Shown here: positions 20,566 through 32,255 of the stretch, piece by piece | Layout: each line of letters begins with the position of its first letter | Position numbering within the stretch: the first letter of the stretch is position 1 | Assembly (NCBI GenBank): GCA_033030425.1 | Contig: JAUFSD010000014.1 | Location: 1,467,649-1,531,648 of the forward strand | Direction: 5' to 3' | From: Verpa conica | Lineage: Eukaryota > Ascomycota > Pezizomycetes > Pezizales > Morchellaceae | DNA length: 64,000 nt | Made by a program: the position numbers and the translations under genes | Notes under the pieces: model-generated | What the model was told of the DNA's origin: nothing | Databases searched by the model: none | Seen by the model: the letters and a program-made list of their open reading frames with translations, nothing else

Positions 20566-20685
20566 AACTACTGCCGATGCCGATAGACAAGTGGGTCAGA
20601 TGATTTATCTTTGGCGTGCAAGATAATCTCTCCACTTAAGATAAATAACCTGACCCACTGATCTATCGGCATTGCTAGTAGCTCT
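20566..20685. mobile_element. Hairpin element, about 120 bp
   Basis: Arms of about 45 bases (ending GCCGATAGACAAGTGGGTCA and onward to TTTATCTT) pair with the complement, with a short interior. A diverged fragment occurs at 10664-10730. Confidence 0.65.
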
Positions 20686-20739
20686 ATGGGGGTATGCACG
20701 GTACAGTTAGTTTTTTTACGACCTAGTAAAGGTTTCAGG

Positions 20740-20958
20740 GGTCATAACATACCGTATTACCTCGATAAATTGGCTATGCAGGCGTCACCGCCACTTCCTA
20801 TCAAACGTATATTAGCTATCTGATCGTAAGGATTGATATCTTAATCTAGTTTCAATATGTTTAGAGACAGCCTAACAGGGTTTAGGTAACACGTTTAAGT
20901 CTAGGTGGCGGCGACGCCCACATAGCCAAATTATTGAGCTAATACGGTACTTATGTCC
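20740..20958. mobile_element. MITE-like element, 219 bp, about 58-bp inverted ends
   Basis: The ends contain ACCGTATTACCTCGATAAAT and TTGGCTATGCAGGCGTC and pair with the right end with scattered mismatches. The interior (CCTATCAAACGTATATTAGC) recurs in diverged form at about 21600-21760. Confidence 0.7.
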
Positions 20959-21559
20959 ACATATAACATGCAAGGTGATTCCCGGAGGCTCACTGCAAGC
21001 CACGCTTCCAATCCCACCAAAGAAATGCCAACATGTCTCAAAAAATCAATCCTATAGTTATAGACCTGCCTACTTGTCCCACAACGTTCTTATGTGGCGT
21101 TCTTATAATAAACTCAGGTGGGCTGAGTAGCTGTGGTTCTGTAGTCTCACCAGGAACTACAGCGATGTATACCTTTTAGAGTACCTACCCCACTTAGTTG
21201 CATTATCTGTAGTTGGAAGAATATGCTATACTAGAAATCAGCAGATTTCCCAACACGTATCATGGGGTAGTACCTGGGTGTTTGGGTATTTTGGGGCGGT
21301 ATTAGAGACTCGGCCAGCATTACAGGTACTATCTTGTGATTCGTTTGGCTTGGGGATAGAAATATCATGCATAAGTGATATCCGATGCGGTATAGAGTCT
21401 GTAGCGGCCCGGCGTTGCGCCCACACCACTTGGAAAATCCCGGGGAAGACTAAGTAAGTGGGGTAATTAGATGCCACTGTTAGCTATACTCGTAACCCCC
21501 TGACGTTTCCGGAATGGACTGCTATTGCATACCATAGAAAAATATGACAAGTCTATGAT

Positions 21560-21765
21560 TACCTGCATACTTTATGTATGGGTTATGTAGGCGTTACTAA
21601 AACCTCCTATCAAAGGTATACTAGCTATCCGATAGTGAGGATTATTATCCTAAGCTAGCCTTGGTCATTAGAGAGAGCCCAATGGAATTTGAAAAATAAT
21701 AGGTGGCTCTGATAGCGTGTAGCCTATTCCCTGGGATAATGCGGTATATTCAATTATAGACACTG
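21560..21765. mobile_element. Diverged copy of the 219-bp element
   Basis: It is collinear with 20740-20958 over the CCTATCAAAGGTATACTAGC interior and retains degraded end sequences (GGTTATGTAGGCGT, ATAATGCGGTAT). The edges are approximate. A fragment of the foldback family lies immediately upstream (21485-21535). Confidence 0.5.
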
Positions 21766-21952
21766 GCCTCCTATCAATGTGTAAGGGCACCCGAACTTCC
21801 CCTCATTCTGACTACGTGGCAGCTCTTCATCCCTGATGATAATTAAGAAGGCTCTAAGCCTAAACTTGACCTTTTTTCTTTACTTTAGGGGCATTTGGTG
21901 TGAAATCACCACAGAAAAGAACATAAAAATGTTGATTATAGCTTTTAGCTTA

Positions 21953-22097
21953 GTATTCGGGGAAATAAGTACCCAAAAATGTAAGTTTTATATTCATAAC
22001 CGAAGCTACATTGTAATGCATAGAGGCTGCCACATCCAATAAAGACTCTCTTATCCGAGACTTGCATTTTCGGGTACTTCTTGCCTGCCCCGAATAC
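21953..22097. mobile_element. MITE-like element, 145 bp
   Basis: GTATTCGGGG at the left pairs with CCCCGAATAC at the right, and the inner AAGTACCCAAAAATG pairs with a near-complement near the right end. No clear target duplication is seen. Confidence 0.5.
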
Positions 22098-22867
22098 ACA
22101 TGCAGCTTAGGTACCGAGAATTGGGGGCTTGCATTTCAGCTTCATTATCTGTGGTGAGTGATATTTTGAGAATGATTCACGTGGGGTAGTGTTTTGTGGA
22201 TGCAGACCTAGACTGTTCTTAATAGTTTATGGCGTTCGAGATCAGAGCAACTATTGACTTAAGAATACCTTAAAGGGCAAGGTTTATGATTTTCGGTCAT
22301 GGGGCCACTTGCTCTCGTAATTGATTTGAAATATGCCGGAGGTTCAGCCAGTGGTGAACATGATGGAGATATGGTCGGTATAGTTTGTGTAATTTTAAAA
22401 CTCTACGTTAATACCTCTAGTTAAAATACTCTAGCTGGGGCGCTTCAACTCAAGGCTAGCGCTGAGATACCGCTATCAATATTGCTACCCCAAAAATAAT
22501 AACATAATTAAATAATATAGTCGGGGTAGGCAAAAAGAACCTGAGTATACAAGCTGCAAGTAAAGGATTTAGTCTAAACAATCCCTGCCTTACTCGTATC
22601 GACCGGCCTGGACATCTAAACAAAGTACGAGCAAAAAGGTCTTGTAGTGAACGGGTTGGTAGTAGCACCACTTACTCAAAGTAAGAAATTTCTCGCCTTA
22701 TTTTCTTGTTTAAGAGGGAAATTACCTTTACAAGCTGGTGCTTCACTATTTTCAGCCTCCCAGTCCAATTATGGATCCCCGCCAGTTAACGTGGTGCATA
22801 AGAGCGTTGCCACACCCATGTTGCTTAATCTTTACCTTAGATCTGATAAGATCCCAAGACCTCCGCC
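22098..22867. other. Intergenic upstream of the TPR-CHAT gene
   Basis: No gene or clear repeat is recognised. The last part probably carries upstream control sequences of the gene starting at 23042. Confidence 0.4.
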
Positions 22868-22879
22868 TATATATAAGCT
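22868..22879 (+). promoter_or_regulatory. Possible TATA box of the TPR-CHAT gene
   Basis: TATATATAAGC lies about 170 bp before the chosen start codon, in an otherwise noncoding stretch. The assignment rests on sequence and position only. Confidence 0.4.
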
Positions 22880-23041
22880 ACGTTAGTTAGACAGCACCCC
22901 AACGTCTAGAACAGAACCAAACCCTCAGATTATCGGAGAAGACGACATAAATTTCCCCAGATAGTCTCTAATTCAAAGTATATATCTCCAAGGTTTCATC
23001 TCAGAAATATTCCCTAAGCTGACCTTTTGATTAGCAGCTCG

Positions 23042-26000
23042 ATGAGAATCCCCGAAATCGAAATGGCTGGAGTGCTCGCTGTTATCAAGCGATGGAATGC
23101 CAATATCAGCCCTCTCGATAGCTTGATCGATCAAGCAAAAACCGTAGGAGAAGAAACCTCTCCTAGCCAAATTATATTAAATAGCCCGGAAAGCCAGCCG
23201 TTCTTAAAATTTAAAACCCTAGACGACCTTGACAATGCAGTCAAACAAGCTAGAACAGCGGTAGATGCAACCCCAGGAGGCCACCCAGACCGAGCAATAG
23301 TTCTATACGACCTAAGTGCCTTGATCGACTTAAGGTACCGGCTCACCAGCAACAAAGAAAATCTCCAAGAGGCCAAGCAGCTCGAAAAACAGGCCGTAGA
23401 TACAATCCCCATCGACCATTCGAGTCGACCAAGCATGCTGAATGATCTGACATCCAGGCTATTATCTAGATATCAGCTGACAGGGGATATGGAGGATCTT
23501 GAGCAAGCCACTATGCAGGCGGAGCAGGCAGTGACAGGAACCCCGGATATCGATTTACCGAATCTCTTGAGCAACAAGGCTAGCACGTTCGGCGTTCGGT
23601 ACGAGCGTACGGGAAAAGTAGAAGACATTGAAAAGGCGATTATGTTCTTGAGACAAGCAATTGAGGCTGCCCCCCCAAATTATCCCGAGAGAGCGGACCT
23701 GCTGAGTCGTTTGGCCTTTGGGCTAGCGGCAAAGTTTGCGCAGACGAAAGATATGAAAACCCTCGATCATGCCATCACAAAAGCAGGGGAGGCATTGGTT
23801 GAAACTCCTCCGGATAATTCGATTCTACCAAGGCGCTTGGACAACTTAGCCACCATATTGCTCTTTCGGTACCAGCAAACAGGAAGCTCAAAAGACATTG
23901 ACAAGGCAATTAAGCTCATGGAAAAAGCAGTTGCTAATCCCATTGATTATCCCGACCCAGCGAATCTCCTAGTTACCCTCAGTTCCTTACTTGTTTCTAA
24001 GTACAAGAAGATGGAAACTAGCAATGACCTTGAGCAGGCCATAATGCGGGCAATGCAGGCGGTAGCTGGGACCTCTCGAAGCCATCCAGACCGAGCAAGA
24101 CGCTTAGAACTTCTTGCTGAAGCACTCAGTCTTAGATATGAGCGAACCGGAGGATTGGGGGACATCGAACAAGCAATTACACTCATGGAACAAGCAGTTA
24201 CCAGCCCCACGAACTATCCTGACCCAGCGAGGTTTTCGCTCACCCTAAGCACCCTGCTATTTTCGATGTATAAGAAGACAGAGCTTATCAACGATCTTGA
24301 GAAGGCCATCACACCGGCGGAGAAGGCTGTAGCGGAAACCCCCCCGAGTAACCTAGACCGGCCACTACGACTAAGCCACTTGTCCAACTTACTGGTCTTT
24401 CGGTTTAAGCAAACTAAAATAGTTAAAGACATCGAGAGGGCGATTGACCTCTTGGAGGAAGCGATTGATGCCACCCCCCCAAACCAACCTGACCCAGCGA
24501 GTTACTTAAACACCCTAAGCTCTCTGGTAGCATCTAGGTCTAAACAGATGGTGGTTAGCGAAGCCCTGAGGGATACCATGAGACTAGCCGAGCAGGCAGA
24601 AATTCCTTCCGATAACCTGAACCTGCAGCAGCGGCTAGGATGGCTGTCTAGCATATTTGAAATTCGGTTTAAGAAAAAGCTAACGGAGGAAGACATTGAC
24701 AAAGCCATTGCAAGTGCTAAGGAACAAATCTCTATTGCTCCCACAGATCATCCAGACCTCGGCAGTTTGTTCAGAACCCTGAGCTCCCTACTAGCAAATA
24801 GGTTTAAACAGAGGGGTATTCTTGACGACCTTGAGCAAGCAATTGTAAATGCGGAGGAGGCGGTGAAAAACACCCCAATAGGTCACCAGCAGCTACCGAG
24901 ACGCCTAAGCAATCTTTCTAATATACTGGGCCTCCGATTTCAGCAAACGGGGGTGGAGGGGGATATTACTGAGGCCATTACGCTCATTCAGAAAGCAATT
25001 ATTGCTATTCCCCCTGATAGCCCCGACCTAGCGAGCTACACTAGCAACCTGAGCACTCTATTTGTATCTAAATATGGGCGATTCGGGGGAAGTGATAACC
25101 TTGAGCAAGCTGTTATAATGGCAGAGCAGACAGTGGCAAAAACTCTCCCAGATCACCCAGAACTCCCGAGGCGGTTGAGTAACTTGGCCAGTATATTGGC
25201 TCTCCGATATAACCGGAAAGCAAATCTAGAGGACATCACTAGGGCAATTGCACTCACAAAGCAAGTGCTCAATAGCATCCCCCCAGATCATTCTGATCGA
25301 GCGAATTACTTGAACAATCTAGCGTGCCGGCTAGTAAACAGGTTTGACAAGAACAGAGGGGATAACACGGATGATCTCAACGAGGCCATCAATTTGGCAT
25401 CTCAAGCCGTCTCACTCAAGCACAGCAACCGATTCGAACATAAGTCTTGTCTAAGTAACATGCTAAGCACTAGATACGACTGGGGGAAAAATCCTAGTGA
25501 CCTCACGAAGGCCATAGAGTTGGAGGAGGAAGTTTTGGCCTATGTAGAGGCAAAAACACCCCCGATCCACCATGACCGAGCGATGCATTTGATGAACCTT
25601 GGTGCTAAACTGGGTTCCAAGTACTATTACACAACAGCCTTTGCGGACCTTACAGAGGCTATTAATCGGACAAAACAGGCATTGGCAGCAGCTCCACCAA
25701 ACGACCCAATAATACCACAGATCCTAAGCAATCTCACCGAATATCTAGGTTACAGATATCGGCGGACAGGAAACCCTAGCGACCTAAATAAAGCTATCCA
25801 ACAGGCCTCGGAGGCGCTTAAAGCGATTGACATTGACCACGATGATCGATTTCCAGTGTTGAGCAATCTGAGCAATCTTTTAGGCAATAGATACTTGCTA
25901 AGAAGAGCCCTTAAGGACCTCCAGAAATCAGTCGAGTTGGGTGAAGAAGCAATAAAAATCCCTCCAGACAGCTCTAAACGACCGGGCTACTTGAGTGACT

Positions 26001-28238
26001 TAGGCAACAAATATGAGCTTTTGTACATGCGGACGGGAGACCCAGAAAAGCTTGAGAATGCCATACGGCTAGCGAATCAGTCAATTGAGATAGCAGACGG
26101 CAACCCAAAACGTGTTGGGAACCTTAATAACCTAAGTATCAAGTTATTGAAACGATATCAAAGATCCAAGCGTTTCGAAGACCTCAAAGAGTCCATCAAG
26201 CGGGCAGAGCAAGCAGTTGCTGAAATTCCTGCCAGCTCCTACTACCACCCTGATAGTGCTGCAATGTTTTCTAACCTTAGCGAAGGTCTAGCACTTAGGT
26301 ACAACCTTCTTTCCTTTTCTTGTGCTTAAACCATTAACTCTATATAGGTATAAGTATTCACATGTACCAGAGGATCGTAAGCGCGCAATCGACCTAGGGA
26401 AGAAGGCAGTGAATGCTGTTCCTTGGAACCTACCAGACCGTGCCATATACCAGTACAACTTGAGTCACCACCTAAAAGAGAGGTTTGACAAGACGGGTAA
26501 TGCCGAAGATTTCCAGCAAGCTCTCAATCACCTAAACGAAGCTTTTAAAAATAAGCATGCAACTCCAGTTATTCGAATACACGCTGCAAGACTGATAGCA
26601 AAACTCCTACAAAAAGATAAAAAATGGGTAGAAATCAACAAAGTTACTAGTGAAGCTATTGAGCTTCTCCCACTTGTCAGTCCACGATCACTAGACCAGA
26701 ATGATCAGCAGGATGTACTGAAAGAATTCGCCGGCTTCGCTTCACTTGCTGCTGCGGTAGCTCTTAACGCCGAAGAGTCTCTTAACGCTGAGGAGTCGGC
26801 GACTAATGCCTTAAGGCTTCTAGAGCTTGGTCGAGGTATTATCACAGGCATCCGGCTGGACAATAGGATAGATATCTCGGGGCTCAGCAAAGAGCATCAA
26901 GATATCGCCAAGGAATTCCAAGAGCTTCGAGATGAACTTGACTCGTCAAATAATCCATTATCGATTCCTCCAGGACCACTAGGGCAGTCGCCTTATGGGT
27001 CTCTCGCGACAGAGCCCACCCGACGCCAGGAAGCCAGCGACAGATTCGCTAAACTAATCCACATCATCCAACACCAGCGGGGCTTTAATAACTTCCTCAG
27101 ACCCCCTGATGAGAAGGAGCTCAAAGATGCTGCATCGTCCGGTCCTGTTGTTGTCATCAACGCCTCTATCCGCTGCGATGCATTCCTCATTCAAAAGGAT
27201 AGTATTAGCGTATTGAAATTAACCAACTTAGATGAAACCAGCATTGAGTACTACGCAGACATTTTAAAAGCACGTAGGTCGGAAAGGAATATTATGCTAC
27301 TGCTGGATTGGCTTTGGACTTCCATGGCAGAACCGGTTTTGAATAAGCTGGGGTTCAAGGAGACTCCGTCGCGGGGAAGCGAGAAATGGCCACGGGTATG
27401 GTGGGTGCTGACTGGCCGAATGTGTCATTTTCCGATACATGCCGCCGGACAACATTCTGCGCATTCTACAGACACTGTACTTGATCGAGTGGTGTCTTCG
27501 TACAGTCCTACTATCAAAGCACTATTGTATACTCGTCGGAACAAACTCAAGGAACGTGAAGTCGATAATGTTTTGCTCGTCTCGATGCCTAAAACGCCTG
27601 AGCTTCCGGATCTTTTGGGGACTACAAAAGAAGTGGAAGCCGTTGGATCAAAGCTTTCTCCTCTCATGGAAGTAGCGAGCCTAAAACTACCTACTAAGCA
27701 AGATGTCCGAGAAAAATTGAAAAACTGCAAAATATTTCATTTTGCGGGTCATGGCGAATCAAACTCCTCCGATCCATCGAAGAGTGGTTTAATTGTTCAG
27801 GATGGTCTTACTGATCCTATCACTGTTAAGGATCTACTCGATATTAAGCTACACGAAGACCCCCCTCAGCTTGCGTATCTGTCGGCTTGCTCAACTGGAG
27901 TGAATTCGGTAGAACCTCTGCTAGACGAGGGGATACATCTCATAGGTGCCTTCCAGCTTTCCGGATTCCGACACGTGATTGGGTCACTATGGACAGTGTA
28001 TGACGAGCACGCCGTTCAAGTGGCTGGAGACGTTTATGGGGAAATGATTAAGGGAGGGATGAGCGATGAATCAGTATGTCTAGGTCTACATAATGCTTTG
28101 AAAGCTCTCCGAAGAGATGTCCCCCTGCCCGGCGAGCCCAGAGACTCAGTGGTGGTAGGTGTGAGCGGTGATGACAATGACATAGAGAAAATTAGTGGAC
28201 CACTTTCATGGGCTGCATATATTCATACGGGGGTCTAA
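23042..28238 (+). CDS. TPR-CHAT protein (caspase-like putative protease), two exons, 1715 aa
   Basis: The exons are 23042-26298 and 26348-28238, joined across a 49-bp GTACAA...TAG intron. The spliced length is 1,716 codons including the stop. The start MRIPEIEMAG is the first ATG in an ORF with no stop for 3.2 kb. Residues of about 60-1190 are tandem TPR-like repeats of about 45 residues (pattern: LExAIxxAEQAVxxTPxxHPDRxxxLxxLSxxLxxRYxxT). The C-terminal CHAT domain (about 1370-1715) has the expected His in FHFAGHGES (about 1551) and Cys in LSACSTG (about 1599). CHAT domains are separase/caspase-type proteases; bacterial TPR-CHAT proteins act as effectors, for example with type III-E CRISPR. 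Some repeats are close to identical at DNA level, a sign of recent expansion. Likely cytosolic; substrate unknown. Confidence 0.88.
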
Positions 28239-30499
28239 GATATACCGATAAGGTAAGCAACAAGTTTATTTAATCTTTATGGGGACACTGGTCCCCCACC
28301 TTTTAAATTACACTAGCTTAAATGGTTTCCTAACAAATGTGATGTTTTTAGGAAGGTTACCAAAGGGGGCATTGCACATTATACAATTCATATTCATGTT
28401 CAATATGTGTATCAGTCTGTTACTATTCAACTATGTTCAGTCGATCAAGTTATAGGAGCGATGTTTTATTTATTTTTCTTTGGCACGTATTCAGCGTAAA
28501 ATTTTATGTACTTTTCAGCTGATTTATCCGAGCACGATAAGATGCCTAGCTAAGTAGTTGCGACGTGATTTCCAAGTCCAAAGAGTTCTCGTATCATTGA
28601 AGAATGGGATGTAGTACTAAGGAATCAGAGCATGGGCGAGTATAGAAACTTGTAGTCCCTGAGCTGAAGAGGTAAAATCGGACTTTGAAAGATTTACCCA
28701 CTAATGTCTCTGGGACTTTATAAAGCAGCTTATCTTGTTATCTCATAATAATTCTATAAAGAATTGATAGGGAAAGGCAAGACGAGTCCTCTTATACATT
28801 TAGAATTGCTTGATTTCGTCCATATCTAGAGGGGGAGCGCCAAGTGTTGCCAAGAGCAGTAGCACCTCCCAATCAATAGACCATGCAAGGTACGAATTAT
28901 TGGGGACTCAGGCCAATAGGAATAACCCTTTACTCTATACCACGATCCGCGCCTAGGCAGAAATCGTGGCTAGGCGATAGCACAACAACCACAAAGAAAG
29001 TATCTATTTAGAACCCCATTATACCATATCTACCGAGGGGCGCTTTTGGTACCTCCGTTTCACGGTGGCATCGGAGGAAACAATCAGATGCAACGGCACG
29101 CTGGATACTGGGACGAGCAAGGTAGTTGACTCATGCTCGTTGGAAACAAGAGCAAGTCGCATGGGCACCCATACACAGTAACGGGCAGCCTTACCAATCG
29201 TCCGGTCCTTGCTTGGACGCGACGGAAACAAGGGGACTGGCTGGGCACCGTCCGCCGGTAGTCAATTGTGGTCCGACTGTGGTCGAACTGCCGACTACAG
29301 AGGGTAGGTGAGGTAGTCGAGCTTGATCAGAGACCATCTTCTAACCCTAACCTACCTACATTCTAACCTAGGCCTTGGGGGGGCTTTGGGCATATAGGTG
29401 CATGTCCTAATCTATTTATAGGATAATCTGTCTGTCCGTCCACACATTGGATAGACTGGCTTGGCTGGAAAACTGTAGTCGACTACAGTCTAATAAGCCC
29501 AATGTAGTCTTCCCAGTCCATAATTCGGGCTGGCTTGGCAATAAAAACTCCAGTCGACTGTAGTCTGACTCGACGGTTGGCACCACTGGCTGTGACTAGT
29601 TTAATTTTTTGCGTATTTTTTCCATACATATTCCGATTTTTTGGGGGTTCCTTAGGTTGTAGAAGGACACCCCCTACCAGGCCATAGCTAGAATTTCTTC
29701 ACAAAATTTATATTCTTAGTGCCGAGCCTACCTCATTAAAGACATAACTTTGATATAAGCATACAAAGTTCTGCTCCCGACCATATGCTACTATCGAGAC
29801 TCCACTGTATTTTGATAATGCACAGACAACTTTACCTCGATTGAGCTACCACTTTTAGCTAAGTCACACTGTCTAGCTATTGTCTAGCCACTTAGAGAGA
29901 AGTATTTTTTAGCACGTTGTGGCACACGCTAGTAGACAAGTATTACTAGCCATAGAGACACCTGTCCTCTTAGAGGAATGTCCCAACTCAGATAACTCCT
30001 CTCCCGTCTCATTATTGTAATATCATCCTTGTTTTTTTCTCTATGATCGAATTAGGTCATCTCTTCGTTTAGGATCTTCGATGGTAAAGAACACCTGGCA
30101 GCCTACAACGTTAAGGGATAGTCAAAGCCTGGCAAAAAAAATATCTTATAGGCGCTCGCGTTTGTAGTTGACACAGTTGCTTCCTAGAAGTACCAAGGCA
30201 TAGCACTGAGTCTCCTGTGGGGTCCTCGTTGGTCGGGCTCTCGAACACACCTCCAACATTTACTACAGTCGCTGCGTATTCTAGTTACTGTAACCCCATA
30301 ATATATTTGTGATATGAAGTGTTTTAATGTTATAGAAGGCGTATTGACTAATTATATTACCCTAATCAAATTTCTAAGAACCAACCTTTCGAATAAAATA
30401 CACGTGAGGAGCTATTAATAACATACCAACCATCCCACTACCGTCATGGCTTATCAAACATATCGCAAACAAAAAATAAATGTAGTCTAATTAGAAAAA
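28239..30499. other. Long intergenic stretch without a recognised gene
   Basis: No coding sequence is supported over about 2.2 kb. At 29240-29590 there are repeated GTCGACTGTAGTC-like blocks in both orientations, including a TGTAGTCGACTACA palindrome near 29473, probably remnants of an inverted-repeat element. Confidence 0.45.
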
Positions 30500-31027
30500 T
30501 CAATATATGACCAGATACTCGGGGTTAAACATAATAGCGCCCTCGAAAACAATCTCAAACGGTGTGATATCAAGGTCGGGGTCCAAGGGAGTCCCGTCAT
30601 CAAAGGGTGAGCTCGAATTATAGGATACAAGAGAGCATTTAAATCCCTCAGGGCAGCTTTCGGTCCCTGTCTCCTGACCAGTGCTCGCCTAGAGTGAATT
30701 GACCGCGTCAAGATCCGTAGATCTCGCGTTATAATTCTAGTCTTATAGATGATGGCAAAAGCTGATGCTATTCGAAATCTTCACGTAGTTCAGCGGCTTT
30801 CCGGCCTTAAAAAGTCTCAAGTTTTTCAACTTGTGCTGGAATGAATGGAAGAGATCAACCCACGAGTAGCTCTCTATATGGACATGCTCCCAGCACCCGG
30901 TAGCACAGTCATCTAGAGATAATTCCTCTAGATCCGATGCCACAGGATCCGAGGTAATAAAGAATGCAATGGCACCGGGCTTTGGAGGGGCGAAGAAGAA
31001 TCCCGATAACTCGAGTGTCTTGAGCTT

Positions 31028-31489
31028 CGAGTGTCCACTCACCGAAGGAAGAAGAAATATACTGCAACGCGAAATGGACAATCCGGACGTTCCCATTACC
31101 CTAGACGACATTTTTTACCCAGCCAATCCGAAGAATTGGACGTGGGGAGCCTTGATGTGGAGAGAGTTTAAAAGAAAAAGCAAGTTGAGAAGAGAGGCAA
31201 GAGGAGAGGCAGACGAGGGGGAGGCAGAAATCAGAGAACAAGAGGAAGAATGGGGATGGGGTGACATGTGGGAAGATATAGCAAGCAGCGCACACGGACA
31301 AGAAGAGATTAGTGAAGAGGCGTAAGGAGTTACAATTTTGTTTGACTTTATTTGTTTATTTTTATTTTTATTTTTATTTTGTTATTTTTATTTTATTTTA
31401 CTTTGCAAGTATGGGTAGGATTTTAGTGCGGGTACCATAACCTCAGGGTTGCATGTACTTAAATGATAAATTCATTCATTCATTCATTC
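31028..31489 (+). mobile_element. 5'-truncated LINE, 462 bp, 14-bp TSD, (ATTC)n tail
   Basis: It is flanked by AGTGTCTTGAGCTT at 31014-31027 and 31490-31503, a classic target-primed reverse transcription signature. The insert opens in a coding frame (ECPLTEGRRNIL, resembling the HCPLL...RKEL end of LINE ORF2), continues to an acidic Trp-rich C-terminus (WGWGDMWEDI) with a stop near 31325, then a T-rich 3' UTR and an ATTC repeat. It differs from the families in the PB nests and is the last part of an ORF2. Confidence 0.8.
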
Positions 31490-32255
31490 AGTGTCTTGAG
31501 CTTGGTAAACTGAAGGTCTGTAGGAATTTGTGGATCCAATCAACCGACTTTAGTATTAACGACTTTATGTTTATATATTCGTTAACTAATCGAAGAGGAA
31601 AACATGAGAGTTGTCCTCCACCTCATCGTAGTTGGTAGAGATGCAGAGTAACAAGTGGATCAGGCCACCCAAAGAACTCTGGAATGAAGGGTGCCAGACG
31701 TTTTCATTGGTGCGAGGCAGCAAATATGTCACTATAAGTGATGTTGGGGCTATCGTGTTTCCAATGAAGGCTGGAATGATAGTGTTCTGCACCCTGGCTG
31801 TGTGATTTTCGTTGAATGTTCGACATGTGAAACGCAGAGGTAAGGACTGGACCTGGAGGATGGAGTCGACTAATTGGTTCTGGGGTCTAGAAATAGTTCT
31901 ACATGAAGTTACCGGACTCTGAGACTCTGGTCAGCAGTAATCCCTGCTCGCGCATCTGGGAAAATATGGTACATACCCACAATCGGTGCTGGAGGTTATC
32001 AGTCATGCAGGGCAAGAGTTCCAAGTTGATAGAGAGCTCAGTAACCAATCCCGTAGCACTAGAGGATGTTTCAAGGGGACAGCGTGAGGACAGCGTAACC
32101 ACAGGACACAACTAACTTAATGGCAAGGCAACTATCCGTTGCAAGCAAAATACCAAGAGTTTGTGATGTAGTCACAGTGGATTCAGCAATCGCATAGCGA
32201 TGTAAACGGCGGAGAGGCAGCAAGAAGAGAAAAGCTTCTATTAAATCTAACTGAA

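Noticed and set aside
21836..22042. A small membrane-like protein
   Set aside because: It overlaps an inverted-repeat element, and the hydrophobic residues come from A/T-rich sequence.
29335..29375. Telomere-like repeat (CTAACCCTAACC)
   Set aside because: Only two degenerate units, not an array.
30969..31325. A 118-codon plus-strand gene
   Set aside because: Its first 20 codons are antisense to the F-box-like pseudogene and the rest is the ORF2 end of the truncated LINE with a perfect TSD.
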